Shown piece after piece: positions 41,916 to 53,001 of a stretch of 64,000 nucleotides of DNA. The first letter of the stretch is position 1, and every line of letters begins with the position of its first letter. The notes under the pieces are model-generated. The model worked only from the letters and a program-made list of their open reading frames with translations, searched no databases and was not told the origin of the DNA. Position numbers and translations under genes: made by a program. Source of the stretch: Stenotrophomonas sp. BIO128-Bstrain (GTDB lineage Bacteria > Pseudomonadota > Gammaproteobacteria > Xanthomonadales > Xanthomonadaceae); assembly GCF_030128875.1 (NCBI RefSeq), contig NZ_CP124620.1, forward strand, positions 4,138,501 through 4,202,500. The letters run 5' to 3'.

Positions 41916-43556
41916 TCAACGATGCCCGCGTTCTTCCTTGGAGCGCGCACGACGATCGAAGATCAGCGCACTGAGGATGATGCCCAATCCGAGGAAGACA
42001 CCGATCAACATCAAGGTGAACGCGATGGCGGGATAGCCGAACAGATGCCATCCGGTATCGACCTTCATCATCATCGCGGCGGCCAGTATCAGCGCCGCGG
42101 TGACGATGCCGGCAGAGACGCGGTTGGCGATCTTCTGCAGGTTCTCCATCAGGCGGGATTCTTCCAGCCCGGTGACCTTCATCTGCAGGCGGTTCTCGGC
42201 CAACAGCGCGAGGATGTCGGTCATCTTGCGTGGCCCGTCGCGCAGCAACTGCTGCATCTCCATCGCCTCGCTGGCGAGGTTGGCGGCCGACAGCGATTTC
42301 TTCAGGCGCGCGCGCATCACGTGCTGCAGCTGTTTCTCCACGATGCGCCGGGTATCCAGGTCCGGCGACAGCAGCCGGCACACGGTTTCCAGATTCAACA
42401 GTGCCTTGCCCAGCAGGCTCAGCTCCGGCGGGGTGCGCAGGCCGCTGGCGGTGGCAATGCGCACCAGGTCCAGCACCACGCGGCCTTCGGAGAAGCTGCT
42501 GTTGGCGGCATAGCGCGCGATGATCTGCCCGGTCTCGCGCAGATAGCGTTCTTCGTCGAAGAACTCCAGCCGCGTGCTGATGCCGATGATTTCATCGGCG
42601 ACTTCCTCACCGCGCCCATCCACCGCGGCGAACAACAGTTTGAGCAGGCGCTCGCGCAGGCGCGGCGGCATGTGCGCGACCATGCCCAGGTCGAAGATCG
42701 CCAGGCGACCGGCCGGGGTGACGCGCAGATTGCCGGGATGCGGATCGGCGTGGATCTCGCCATGCACGAAGATCTGGTCGACATAGCCGCGGATCAGCGC
42801 GGCAGCGAGCGGAGCCATCGGCTGCTCGGTACGGCGCACATCGGGGATCATGTCCACGCGCACGCCCTGCGCCAGCTCCATGGTCAGCACGCGGTGGCTG
42901 CAGTAGTCCCAGATCGGCTGTGGCACCCACAGCGGCTTGAACGGCTTGAGATGCTGGCCGAAGCGCTGCAGGTTCTCGGCCTCGGCCTGGTAGTCCAGCT
43001 CCTGCATCAGGGTCTTGGCGAATTCATTGAGCCAGTCGCGCAGGCGCACGCGGCGTCCGACCTGGGTGAGATGGTCGGCGGCCAGCGCAAAGCTGCGCAG
43101 CACGTCCAGATCCGAGCGCAGCTGGGCGGCGACCTCCGGCTTCTGCACCTTGACCGCCACCTGGCGGCCATCGTGAAGCTCGGCGCGGTGCACCTGGGCG
43201 ATCGAGGCGCAGCCCAGTGGCACCGGGTCGAAGCTGGCAAACAGCTTGGACACCGACGCGCCCAGTTCCTTTTCGATGATCGCCGCGACGCGCTCGACCG
43301 GGATCGGCGCAACGTTCTCCTGCATGCGCTCCAGGGCCGTGGCGAACTCCACCGGCACCATGTCCGGGCGGGTGGAGAGCATCTGGCCCAGCTTGACGAA
43401 GGTCGGCCCCAGCGATTCCAGGTCGGTGACGAACTGTTCCGGGTTGCCTTCCGGTGGCACATCGTGGACCGCGCCTGCGTCCAGGTTCATGCCGGAAAAT
43501 ACGCCGGAATTACGGTAGCGCAACAGCAGGCGCAGGATCTGGCTGCGGCGGTTCAT
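41916..43556 (-). CDS. ubiB: ABC1/UbiB family atypical kinase
   Basis: 546 residues from ATG 43556 ([18 protein letters not shown]); the frame continues upstream, but that part overlaps the divergent gene's promoter. It has the UbiB KxGQ motif ([18 protein letters not shown]), the Ala-rich loop CASIAQVH, the VAVKVQKP lysine, [10 protein letters not shown], and the catalytic [11 protein letters not shown] with LAIFDLGM. Two C-terminal membrane helices follow. UbiB is an ATPase/kinase that supports ubiquinone synthesis or distribution at the inner membrane. No ubiE or ubiJ is adjacent. Confidence 0.92.
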   Translation of the reverse strand: MNRRSQILRLLLRYRNSGVFSGMNLDAGAVHDVPPEGNPEQFVTDLESLGPTFVKLGQMLSTRPDMVPVEFATALERMQENVAPIPVERVAAIIEKELGASVSKLFASFDPVPLGCASIAQVHRAELHDGRQVAVKVQKPEVAAQLRSDLDVLRSFALAADHLTQVGRRVRLRDWLNEFAKTLMQELDYQAEAENLQRFGQHLKPFKPLWVPQPIWDYCSHRVLTMELAQGVRVDMIPDVRRTEQPMAPLAAALIRGYVDQIFVHGEIHADPHPGNLRVTPAGRLAIFDLGMVAHMPPRLRERLLKLLFAAVDGRGEEVADEIIGISTRLEFFDEERYLRETGQIIARYAANSSFSEGRVVLDLVRIATASGLRTPPELSLLGKALLNLETVCRLLSPDLDTRRIVEKQLQHVMRARLKKSLSAANLASEAMEMQQLLRDGPRKMTDILALLAENRLQMKVTGLEESRLMENLQKIANRVSAGIVTAALILAAAMMMKVDTGWHLFGYPAIAFTLMLIGVFLGLGIILSALIFDRRARSKEERGHR

Positions 43557-43737
43557 GCCCTTGACCAGCGACGGCGAACCGGGAAGGACGGGCGTGGTGT
43601 TCAAGCAGGACTCCGGGGCGACGATCACCGGCAGTGTGGCCGGGCCGCAGTGGTGGACTGGTGAATCCGCTCCGGCTACCGCGACAGGGGTCGGATCGGT
43701 CAGAATCGGCGCTCCCGCTTCCTCCTTTGGATCCACC

Positions 43738-44649
43738 ATGGCCGGTGCCAGTCTGTTCGCGTTGCTCGATGACATTGCGTCCCTGCTGGACGATGTGTCG
43801 GTGCTGACCAAGGTCGCGGCCAAGAAAACCGCCGGCGTGCTCGGCGACGACCTCGCGCTGAACGCCCAGCAGGTGACCGGGGTCAGTGCCAACCGCGAGC
43901 TGCCGGTGGTCTGGGCCGTCGCCAAGGGCTCGCTGGTGAACAAGGCGATCCTGGTGCCGGCCGCGCTGGCGATCAGCGCCTGGCTGCCCTGGGCGATCAC
44001 CCCGCTGATGATGATCGGCGGCGCGTTCCTCTGCTACGAGGGCGTGGAGAAGCTGGCGCACCGCTTCCTGCATTCGCGCGACGAGGATGAGCAGCGCAAG
44101 GCCGAGCGGGCCAAGGCCCTGGCCGACGAGAAGGTGGACATGGTCGCGTGGGAGAAGGACAAGGTGAAGGGCGCGATCCGCACCGATTTCATTCTGTCGG
44201 CGGAGATCATCGTACTGTCGCTGGGCGTGGTCTCCAGTGCACCGTTCCTCAACCAGGTCAGCGCGCTGGTGGTGATCGCCCTGGCGATGACGGTGTTCGT
44301 CTACGGTCTGGTCGCCGGCATCGTCAAGCTGGACGACCTGGGCCTGTACCTGTCGCGCAAGGGCGCGGCGCTGGCCGCAGTGGGCCGGGGCCTGCTGGTG
44401 GCTGCACCGTGGCTGATGAAGTTCCTCTCGGTGGCCGGCACCGCGGCGATGTTCCTGGTCGGCGGCGGCATTCTGGTGCACAGCATCGAACCGCTGCACC
44501 ACGCCATCCTGGAGATGGGCGGTGACGGCAGCTGGGGCTGGTTGATCAATGCGCTGGGCAACGTGATCGTCGGCGTGGTGATCGGTGCGGTGGTGCTGGC
44601 AGCGGTGACCGGGTTCCAGAAGCTGCGCGGGTCCAAGCCCGCGCACTGA
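43738..44649 (+). CDS. DUF808 inner-membrane protein (YedI-like)
   Basis: 303 residues from ATG 43738. The family start [43 protein letters not shown] is unmistakable. Several membrane helices follow ([63 protein letters not shown]; two more at the end), with a charged cytoplasmic loop [24 protein letters not shown] between. Function unknown. It is divergent from ubiB. Confidence 0.9.
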   Translation: MAGASLFALLDDIASLLDDVSVLTKVAAKKTAGVLGDDLALNAQQVTGVSANRELPVVWAVAKGSLVNKAILVPAALAISAWLPWAITPLMMIGGAFLCYEGVEKLAHRFLHSRDEDEQRKAERAKALADEKVDMVAWEKDKVKGAIRTDFILSAEIIVLSLGVVSSAPFLNQVSALVVIALAMTVFVYGLVAGIVKLDDLGLYLSRKGAALAAVGRGLLVAAPWLMKFLSVAGTAAMFLVGGGILVHSIEPLHHAILEMGGDGSWGWLINALGNVIVGVVIGAVVLAAVTGFQKLRGSKPAH

Positions 44650-44661
44650 CGGCCGGCCGGT

Positions 44662-45321
44662 TCAGGTCGGCGTCCAGCCGCTCAGGGCGTCCAGCTCGGC
44701 GCGGGCGCGGGCCAGCCGGCGCCCGGACAGCGCGTCGATTGCGCGCTGCAGCCACGGCGACGCCGGTGCGTGCTGCACCCAGCGGCGGGCAAGGAGCACC
44801 GCGGCCAGCATGGCCAGCGCCCCCGCCGCCAGCGAGGCCAGCAGCCACGGTGCGGCCAAGGCCCCCAGGTCCACCCCCCAGGCCTGCCAGGCCACCAGGA
44901 CCGGCACCGCCAGCCACAGCCAGCACCACGGCAGGCCGAGCAGCAGCTCGGTCAATGCGGTGTGCCGGGCAAGCGCGGCCAGCTGCTGCGATTGCTCCAC
45001 CACCGTGTGTGTCGGCTCCAGCTGCCGGCGGCGATGCAGGCGGGTGATGCTGGCGATGATCACCGCGATGCAATAGGCGTGCAGCGCCATCGCGCTGAGC
45101 ATCACCGCCAGCGGCGGTTGCTGCCACCACTGGCTCCCGCAGTACACCGCCAATGCCAGCCAGGCCACCAGCTGCAGCCCCTGCCAGAGGCTGAAGAGCC
45201 CGAGTTGGCGCTGCACCGCCCGGTGCCGATGGCTGCGCCACGCCTCCAGCGCGAAGGTCTCCTGCGCATCCGCGTGCTGGCTGGTGCTGTTCCACAGCTG
45301 CTTGAGGTCATCCGGTTGCAT
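44662..45321 (-). CDS. hypothetical membrane protein, possible ECF sigma partner
   Basis: 219 residues, starting 10 bases after the sigma factor stop, so almost certainly co-transcribed. The N-terminal cytoplasmic part (MQPDDLKQLWNSTSQHADAQETFALEAWRSHRHRAVQRQL) precedes four hydrophobic segments. The gene position fits an anti-sigma factor, but there is no recognisable zinc-binding HxxxCxxC or RseA-like motif. The call is from context. Confidence 0.65.
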   Translation of the reverse strand: MQPDDLKQLWNSTSQHADAQETFALEAWRSHRHRAVQRQLGLFSLWQGLQLVAWLALAVYCGSQWWQQPPLAVMLSAMALHAYCIAVIIASITRLHRRRQLEPTHTVVEQSQQLAALARHTALTELLLGLPWCWLWLAVPVLVAWQAWGVDLGALAAPWLLASLAAGALAMLAAVLLARRWVQHAPASPWLQRAIDALSGRRLARARAELDALSGWTPT

Positions 45322-45331
45322 GGCGGGGTTC

Positions 45332-45856
45332 TCAGTCGGTGGGGTTCAGGCGCGTGCGCAGCTGCTGGCGCAGGCGGTGCAGGCGGGTAGAGACATTGGC
45401 GACGCTGATGCCCAGCACTTCGGCGATCTGCCGATGGTCGTGATCGTCCAGGTGCAGCAGCATCAGCGCACGATCCAGCGGCGGCAGCGCGTGGATGGCG
45501 ACCTCCAGTTGGTGCAGCGCGTGACGCTGCTCGGGCGGCGCGCTTTCGTCGGCGGCGGGCAGGTCGTCGTCCAGCGCGGCGTGGTGGCGCTGCCGATGCT
45601 GCTGCCGGCGCCATTGCGAGATCGCCACGTTGAGCGCCACCCGGTACAGCCAGGTCGAGAAACGCGCCCGCGCCGGGTCGAACGCCTCGAAGGCCGCCCA
45701 GGCCTGCACGCTGATCTCCTGGACCAGATCGAGCCGGTCCTCGTGCTGCGGGCAATAGCCGCGCGCCACCTTCAGCACGATGCCGCGGTGCTGCTCCAGC
45801 AGCGCGGCGAAGCGCGGGCGCAGATCGGTGTCGGTGGCGGGCAGTGTCATGTCCAT
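45332..45856 (-). CDS. ECF-family RNA polymerase sigma factor
   Basis: 174 residues (an in-frame ATG six bases inside is equally possible). Region 2 is GIVLKVARGYCPQHEDRLDLVQEISVQAWAAFEAFDPARARFSTWLYRVALNVAISQWRR. Region 4 is LPPLDRALMLLHLDDHDHRQIAEVLGISVANVSTRLHRLRQQLR, with a clear helix-turn-helix. It directs RNA polymerase to an unknown regulon. The downstream membrane protein may hold it inactive. Confidence 0.92.
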   Translation of the reverse strand: MDMTLPATDTDLRPRFAALLEQHRGIVLKVARGYCPQHEDRLDLVQEISVQAWAAFEAFDPARARFSTWLYRVALNVAISQWRRQQHRQRHHAALDDDLPAADESAPPEQRHALHQLEVAIHALPPLDRALMLLHLDDHDHRQIAEVLGISVANVSTRLHRLRQQLRTRLNPTD

Positions 45857-45901
45857 ACCCGGATGATTCGCGCCGCTGCGCCGAATATCACAGGCGCAGG
45901 C

Positions 45902-47464
45902 TCAGCGCGGCGGCTCGGCCGCCAGTACCCGGTTCTTGCCGACCCGCTTGGCCGCATACAGCGACGCATCGGCGCGCCGCAGCAGCGCCTCGGCCGGCTC
46001 GCCCGGCTGCCACTGCGCCAGCCCGGCACTGAAATGCACCGGCACGCGCTGTTCGTCCAGCGGCAGCGGCCGCTGTGCCAACGAGCGCTGCAGCCGCAGC
46101 AGGGTGGACATGCTGTCGGCCGCCGGGGTTTCCGGCAGCAGCAGGACGAACTCGTCGCCACCGAGCCGGGCGATGGCATCGCTGCTGCGCAGGTGCAGCT
46201 GGCAGACGCTCACCAGGTGGCGGAGTACCGCATCGCCACCGGCATGGCCGTGCAGGGTGTTGGTCTGGTGGAAATCGTCCAGGTCGAGCAGCGCCAGCGC
46301 CAGTGGATGGCCGTGGCGTGCGGCGCGCGCCAGCTCGCGCTCCAGCAGCTCGTCCAGACCGCGCCGGTTGAGCGCGCCAGTCAGCGGGTCGGTACGGATC
46401 AAGCCGGACACCTCGCGCAGCTCCTGCTCCAGTTCGGCGATGCGCTGTTCGGCCTGTTCCACTTCGCGGCGTGCATTGCCCAGGTGGTCGCGCGCCTGCA
46501 GCGCCTGGTCCTGCACGCGCCCGGTGTCCTGCAGCACATCCTGCAGCAGCTGGTTGAGGTCGGCGATGCTGCGCGCTTCCTTCAGGGCCAGCGCGTAGCT
46601 GCTGATCCGGTCGTGGTACTCGCCGGTGCTCACCGCCATGCCGTCCAGGCGCTCGATGAAGCCACCCATGACGTTCTTCATCGCCGCCTTGGATTCGACG
46701 ATGCCCTGCTTGAGCAGCCCCTGCTTGTAGATCACCTCGCGCAGGTTGGCGCGCGCCTGTTCGACCGAATCGCGATCCAGCGGGCCGCCAATCAGTGAGC
46801 GCACCGCGTGGACCTGGCCGTGCAGCCAGCTGCTGTCATCCAGCAGCTCGCTGATGTTGTCCAACAGCAGATCGAACAGACTCAGCAGCAGCTCCTGCTG
46901 CTCCTGCCAGCCGTCGCTGCGCACGCCGATCTGGTGCGAGAGCTCGCGCAGCCGCTGTTCGATCGGCTGCAGCGGCTGGCCAGGATGCCAGTGGCGCAGT
47001 TCACCGGCCAGCTGCACCGGCTCCTCGCGCAGCTCGGGCATGTTCTGCAGCAGGCTGGCCACGGTCACCCCGACGGTGTGCCGCAGCAGCTCGCGCAGGC
47101 GCAGGCTGTCAGGCTGGCCGTCGGGCGTTTCCTGCTCGATGGTGCGGATGTACTTGTCGATCAGCTGGCGCATCGCGCGGCCATAGCTCACCCAGTCCGC
47201 GCTGCGCTGCGCCGACTGCAGGCGCAGGCCCATGTCGCCCAGCTCGCCGGGCAGGGTGGACATGCCATTGGCGAACGCGGCCAGCAGCGGCTCGGGCGCA
47301 TCGATGCCGGCGAACAGCCGCTGCAGCATCGCGCTGCTGCCGCCTTTGGGCCCGGGCGCCGGCTCGCTGGCGGTCTCCACCCCGGTGCCCACGCTCTGTC
47401 GCCGCGACAGCAGCCGCCCGACGGCGGTGCCGGGGCGGGGGGAAGCGTCGTGCGGGTCCGTCAT
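45902..47464 (-). CDS. GGDEF diguanylate cyclase
   Basis: 520 residues from ATG 47464. The first 340 residues are helical, with an extended coiled-coil near 290-345 (QARDHLGNARREVEQAEQRIAELEQEL), and match no domain I know. The GGDEF domain follows: TDPLTGALNRRGLDELLERE, LALLDLDDFHQTNTLHGHAGGDAVLRHL, and RSSDAIARLGGDEFVLLLPE. It has an intact active site and an RxxD product-inhibition site five residues ahead of GGDEF. It should make cyclic di-GMP in the cytoplasm. There is no EAL domain or membrane segment. Confidence 0.93.
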   Translation of the reverse strand: MTDPHDASPRPGTAVGRLLSRRQSVGTGVETASEPAPGPKGGSSAMLQRLFAGIDAPEPLLAAFANGMSTLPGELGDMGLRLQSAQRSADWVSYGRAMRQLIDKYIRTIEQETPDGQPDSLRLRELLRHTVGVTVASLLQNMPELREEPVQLAGELRHWHPGQPLQPIEQRLRELSHQIGVRSDGWQEQQELLLSLFDLLLDNISELLDDSSWLHGQVHAVRSLIGGPLDRDSVEQARANLREVIYKQGLLKQGIVESKAAMKNVMGGFIERLDGMAVSTGEYHDRISSYALALKEARSIADLNQLLQDVLQDTGRVQDQALQARDHLGNARREVEQAEQRIAELEQELREVSGLIRTDPLTGALNRRGLDELLERELARAARHGHPLALALLDLDDFHQTNTLHGHAGGDAVLRHLVSVCQLHLRSSDAIARLGGDEFVLLLPETPAADSMSTLLRLQRSLAQRPLPLDEQRVPVHFSAGLAQWQPGEPAEALLRRADASLYAAKRVGKNRVLAAEPPR

Positions 47465-47611
47465 GCGGCAGGTCCTTGGCAGTGACCGGCGAGGGGCGCC
47501 GGGGCGAGGGGAGGTGGCAACAGTATCGGCGCGCGGCACGCCGGCTTGAACGCGGGGCCCGCTACGCCCGATATGCCACGATGGTAGGCAATCTGACCGC
47601 AGGAGCGTGCG

Positions 47612-48250
47612 ATGAAGGTGATGCTGGTAGGCGCGACCGGACTGGTCGGGGGCCATGTGCTGCGGCAACTGCTGGATGACCCGCGTTGCGATGCGGTGAT
47701 CGCCCCGACCCGCCGCGCGCTGAAGACCACGGATGCAGCGCTGCTCAACCCGGTGGTGGACTTCGCGCAGCTGCCGGCCGGGGCCGACTGGTGGGCGGTG
47801 GATGCCGTGATCTGTGCGCTTGGCACCACGATCAAGCAGGCCGGCAGCAAGGAGGCCTTCGCACGGGTCGACCATGATTTCCCGCTGGCCGTGGCGCGGC
47901 TCGCGCGTGCCCACGGTGCGCATGCCTTCGCATTGAACTCGGCGATGGGCGCCGACCCGGGCTCGCGGATCTTCTATAACCAGGTCAAAGGACGGTTGGA
48001 GCAGGACCTGCGGGCGCTGGGCTACCCCTCGCTGACCCTGGTCCGGCCCGGGCTGATCTGCGGTGAGCGTGCCGAACGGCGTACCGGCGAGCATCTGGCC
48101 AGCGTGGTGCTCGGCGTGCTCGGCCCGGTGCTGCCGCGCGCCTGGCGGATCAATCCGGCCGGGAACATCGCCGCCGCGCTGGTCGAGGCGGCGTTGGTGC
48201 CCACGCCCGGCGTCAGGATCGTGGGTTCGGCCGACCTGGCGGAGCGGTGA
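47612..48250 (+). CDS. NAD(P)-binding atypical SDR oxidoreductase
   Basis: 212 residues. An N-terminal Rossmann motif MLVGATGLVGGHVLRQLL is followed by VDAVICALGTTIKQAGSKEAFARVDHDFPLAVARLARAHGAHAFALNSAMGADPGSRIFYNQVKGRLEQDL (YxxxK-like Tyr-Asn-Gln-Val-Lys) and LTLVRPGLICGERAERR. It resembles the HTATIP2/YwnB-like atypical SDRs. Substrate unknown. GCAGGAGCG precedes the ATG. It is probably monocistronic. Confidence 0.85.
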   Translation: MKVMLVGATGLVGGHVLRQLLDDPRCDAVIAPTRRALKTTDAALLNPVVDFAQLPAGADWWAVDAVICALGTTIKQAGSKEAFARVDHDFPLAVARLARAHGAHAFALNSAMGADPGSRIFYNQVKGRLEQDLRALGYPSLTLVRPGLICGERAERRTGEHLASVVLGVLGPVLPRAWRINPAGNIAAALVEAALVPTPGVRIVGSADLAER

Positions 48251-48321
48251 GCCGCTGACGGCCGGATGCGCGGCGACCCGGTCACTGCGCTACCCTTTCA
48301 GCCCCTTTAGCGGTCCCTGCC

Positions 48322-49200
48322 ATGTCCGTCGACAAGAACCAACGCGATCTCGAAGCTGGTATCCACACCGATCTGGAGGGGCGGCTGACCTACGGCGGCT
48401 ACCTGCGCCTGGATCAGCTGCTGTCGGCCCAGCAGCCGCTGTCCAACCCGCCGCACCATGACGAAATGCTGTTCATCATCCAGCACCAGACTTCGGAGCT
48501 GTGGCTGAAGCTGCTGGCGCACGAACTGCGCGCGGCGATCGGGTTCCTGCAGCGCGACGAGGTCTGGCAGTGCCGCAAGGTGCTGGCGCGCAGCAAGCAG
48601 GTGCTGCGCCAGCTCACCGAGCAGTGGTCGGTGCTGGAAACGCTGACGCCTTCGGAGTACATGGGCTTCCGCGATGTGCTGGGCCCGTCCTCGGGCTTCC
48701 AGTCGCTGCAGTACCGTTACATCGAGTTCCTGCTGGGCAACAAGAACGCGCAGATGCTGCAGGTGTTCTCGCACGACCCGGCCGGCCAGGCCCAGCTGCA
48801 GGAGGTGCTTGATGCCCCCAGCCTGTATGAGGAGTTCCTGCGCTACCTGGCCCGCTTCGGCCACCCGGTCCCGGCCGGCTACCAGGGCCGCGACTGGCAG
48901 CAGCCGCACGTGGCCGACGACGCCCTGCACCCGGTGTTCGAGCGGATCTACCAGAATACCGACCGCTTCTGGCGGGAGTATTCGCTGTGCGAGGACCTGG
49001 TCGATCTGGAGACCGCCTTCCAGCTGTGGCGCTTCCGCCACATGCGCACAGTGATGCGGGTGATCGGGTTCAAGCGCGGCACCGGCGGGTCCAGCGGGGT
49101 CGGCTTCCTGCGCCAGGCGCTGGAGCTGACCTTCTTCCCGGAGCTGTTCCAGGTGCGCACCACGATCCGCAACGACGACCCGATGCCGCCGGACGCCTGA
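48322..49200 (+). CDS. kynA: tryptophan 2,3-dioxygenase
   Basis: 292 residues. Characteristic blocks are [41 protein letters not shown] with the substrate-site His, [30 protein letters not shown], and [27 protein letters not shown] with the heme-ligand His. It opens the indole ring of tryptophan, using heme and O2, to give N-formylkynurenine. No kynB or kynU lies in the window, but tyrosine-degrading hppD and hmgA are nearby. Confidence 0.96.
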   Translation: MSVDKNQRDLEAGIHTDLEGRLTYGGYLRLDQLLSAQQPLSNPPHHDEMLFIIQHQTSELWLKLLAHELRAAIGFLQRDEVWQCRKVLARSKQVLRQLTEQWSVLETLTPSEYMGFRDVLGPSSGFQSLQYRYIEFLLGNKNAQMLQVFSHDPAGQAQLQEVLDAPSLYEEFLRYLARFGHPVPAGYQGRDWQQPHVADDALHPVFERIYQNTDRFWREYSLCEDLVDLETAFQLWRFRHMRTVMRVIGFKRGTGGSSGVGFLRQALELTFFPELFQVRTTIRNDDPMPPDA

Positions 49201-49443
49201 TCGGGCATCGGCCGCAATAAGCCTATTCATATTTACCTGCCCCATCCGCCGTAGGGTGCGGCAGGCCCCGCCGTTGCTGCGCTGCCGGTCTCTGGCCGGA
49301 AGTTGCAGATGCAAGTTCAGCGACCATGCTGCCAGCGGTACACATCAGCGTGTATTTGACGTGAACGTGGTTGGTCTGGGATTCTCCCGCGCTGCTTTCG
49401 CACATCGGACGTGCATGTCTTCCACCGAACCCAGGAATCCCGC

Positions 49444-50946
<1,503 letters not shown>

Positions 50947-50954
50947 GGACCGCG

Positions 50955-51563
50955 ATGCGCATGAAAGCAGCGGCAATGTCGATGATCGCGGCCGGCCTGC
51001 TGGCCGCCTGTTCACCGTCGTCGGCGCCCACCGCTGCGCCTGCGCAGCCGCTGGACACCTCCGAGCAGAAAACCCCGGTCGCCGATCCCGGCGCACCGGT
51101 GGCCTCGGGCAACACCCCGGCCGCGGCGGACATCGCCGCGATCGCGGCGCTCAACGCCCAGTTCGATCCTGCGCGTGATCCGGTCGCCGATCTGGCCACG
51201 GCCAAAGTCGAGGCCCAGCGCGGTGGCAAGCGGATCATCCTGGATGTGGGCGGCGAGTGGTGCCCGTGGTGCCATCTGATGGACGGGTTCATCGAAGGCG
51301 ATGCGGAGATCCGCAGCTTCCGCGATGCCAACTACGTCTGGATGAAGGTCAACTACAGCGAAGAAAACGAGAACGCGGCGTTCCTGTCGCAGTTCCCGGC
51401 AGTGAAGGGCTACCCGCACCTGTTCGTGCTCGACGCCGACGGCACGCTGCTGCACTCGCAGTTCACCGGCGAGCTGGAAGCGGACAAGGGGCAGAAAAAG
51501 GGCTACGACCGTGGCCGCTTCTTCGCCTTCATGAAGCAATGGGCGCCACCGAAGGCGTCGTGA
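50955..51563 (+). CDS. thioredoxin-like lipoprotein
   Basis: 202 residues. A lipobox LLAAC places the lipidated Cys at residue 19. A disordered Ala/Pro/Thr-rich linker follows, then a thioredoxin fold with RIILDVGGEWCPWCHLMDGFI (CPWC, C103/C106) and the cis-Pro region VKGYPHLFVLDADG. It resembles periplasmic DsbD-gamma or thioredoxin_7-type disulfide reductases. Its original terminator is interrupted by an IS element at the T-tract. Confidence 0.9.
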   Translation: MRMKAAAMSMIAAGLLAACSPSSAPTAAPAQPLDTSEQKTPVADPGAPVASGNTPAAADIAAIAALNAQFDPARDPVADLATAKVEAQRGGKRIILDVGGEWCPWCHLMDGFIEGDAEIRSFRDANYVWMKVNYSEENENAAFLSQFPAVKGYPHLFVLDADGTLLHSQFTGELEADKGQKKGYDRGRFFAFMKQWAPPKAS

Positions 51564-51569
51564 TCGAAG

Positions 51570-51597
51570 AGGCCGCGGATTCCGCGGCCTTTTTTTT
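51570..51597 (+). terminator. intrinsic terminator with IS insertion in its T-tract
   Basis: AGGCCGCGGA/TCCGCGGCCT forms the stem and eight Ts (51590-51597) follow directly. The T-tract ends exactly at the IS and is repeated as eight Ts on the far side (52908-52915), so termination is probably kept. Confidence 0.88.
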
Positions 51598-52907
51598 GGT
51601 TCTTCTCCCATCTGAGGGGAGAAGGCGCACGGCCGACCAGCTAGATTTGTAGTTGTCGAGAAAACAAACCGAGGCCGGCCGTGGCCAAGCTGGATTGTAT
51701 GCCGTTGCTGGGAGGCTGGGCGGGGTATCGCCTGGATGGATGGCGCCGCGAGGCACGTGGCGGAGCCACGTGGCTGGTGCTTTCGCTGTTGCCTGATTCA
51801 CGCCGCCGACGACGCTGCAGTGGCTGCGGCAAGTGGGTCGTGGCCATCCACGACCAGACGCTCCGGCGCATCCGTGACTTGCCCGTGTTCGACGAGCCGG
51901 TGGAGTTGGAAGTCCAGCGGCAGCGGCTGGCCTGCCCTCGCTGCGGGCCGAAACTGGAGCACTTGGATTGGCTGGAGCGGCATGCCCGGGTAACGCAACG
52001 GCTTGCGCAGAGCGTGGCACGCATGTGCGCCACCACCTCGATCCATGCCACCGCAAAGTGGCATGGTCTGGACTGGAAGACGGTCAAAGCGCTTGATTTC
52101 AGGCATCTGATGCAGACGCTGGGCCCAGTGGACCTATCGGACGTACGCGTGATCGCGATGGACGAGTTTGCGATCCAGAAGGGGCATCGCTACGCCACCG
52201 TGGTCGTCGAGCCATCGCGCAAGCGCGTGCTCTGGGTCGGCCGAGGACGCAGCCGCGCTGACATCCGTCCCTTCTTTGAACTACTCGGCAGGGTCGGTTG
52301 CGAACGCATCCAAGCCGTAGCAATGGACATGAATTCGGCCTTTGATGTGGAGGTCAAAGCCCAGTGCCCCAATGCTGAAGTGGTCTACGACCTCTTCCAT
52401 GTCGTGGCCAAGTACGGGCGCGAAGTCATTGATCGGGTGCGGGTGGACGAGGCCAATCGCCTACGCACCGACAAGCCCGCGCGACGGGTGGTGAAGACCT
52501 CGCGCTGGCTCCTGCTGCGCAACCGGCAAAACGTCCCGGCCGAGCAGCGCGTCCAACTCGAGGAGCTGCTGGCCGCCAACAAAGCCCTGCTGACCACTTA
52601 TCTGCTCAAAGACGACCTGAAGCAGCTGTGGCGCTACCGAAGCCAGAGCTGGGCGGAGAAGGCCTGGCGGTCATGGAAGCATCGCGCCCTGCGAAGCGGG
52701 CTGGAGCCGCTGCGCATCTTTGTCCGCCGTCTGCAGCCTTATCTCCCGGGCATCCTGGCCCACTGCCGATGGCCGCTCGGGACGAACCTGGTGGAAGGCA
52801 TCAACAACAAGATCAAGGTCATCAAGCGCGTTGCCTACGGATACCGAGATGACGCGTACTTCTTCCTGAAGATCCGGGCGGCCTTCCCCGGAGTTGGGTG
52901 AAGAACC
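51598..52907 (+). mobile_element. ISL3-family insertion sequence, complete
   Basis: 1310 bp. Terminal inverted repeats are GGTTCTTCtCCCAtCT at 51598-51613 and the inverse GGTTCTTCaCCCAaCT at 52892-52907 (14 of 16 identical). An 8-bp TTTTTTTT duplication flanks it (51590-51597, 52908-52915), and ISL3 elements give 8-bp duplications. One intact transposase fills most of it. I cannot name the exact IS. Confidence 0.92.
51681..52901 (+). CDS. ISL3-family transposase
   Basis: 406 residues. Paired zinc-binding cysteines (C46/C49 and C85/C88, in RRCSGCGKW and LACPRCGPK) precede a helix-turn-helix region (ATAKWHGLDWKTVKALDF). The DDE core follows with D161 (IAMDEFAIQKGHRY), D216 (VAMDMNSAF) and E372 (NLVEGINNKIKVIKRVAYGYRD). 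The stop codon lies inside the right inverted repeat. There is no frameshift, so the element may be active. Confidence 0.95.
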   Translation: MAKLDCMPLLGGWAGYRLDGWRREARGGATWLVLSLLPDSRRRRRCSGCGKWVVAIHDQTLRRIRDLPVFDEPVELEVQRQRLACPRCGPKLEHLDWLERHARVTQRLAQSVARMCATTSIHATAKWHGLDWKTVKALDFRHLMQTLGPVDLSDVRVIAMDEFAIQKGHRYATVVVEPSRKRVLWVGRGRSRADIRPFFELLGRVGCERIQAVAMDMNSAFDVEVKAQCPNAEVVYDLFHVVAKYGREVIDRVRVDEANRLRTDKPARRVVKTSRWLLLRNRQNVPAEQRVQLEELLAANKALLTTYLLKDDLKQLWRYRSQSWAEKAWRSWKHRALRSGLEPLRIFVRRLQPYLPGILAHCRWPLGTNLVEGINNKIKVIKRVAYGYRDDAYFFLKIRAAFPGVG

Positions 52908-53001
52908 TTTTTTTTGCGCTCAATTTGTCGGCCACCCTGCCGCTACCTCCAAGGACCTCATGCCGCGCTGTTCGTGGCGGGCAACCGACGGAATTGGACG
53001 C

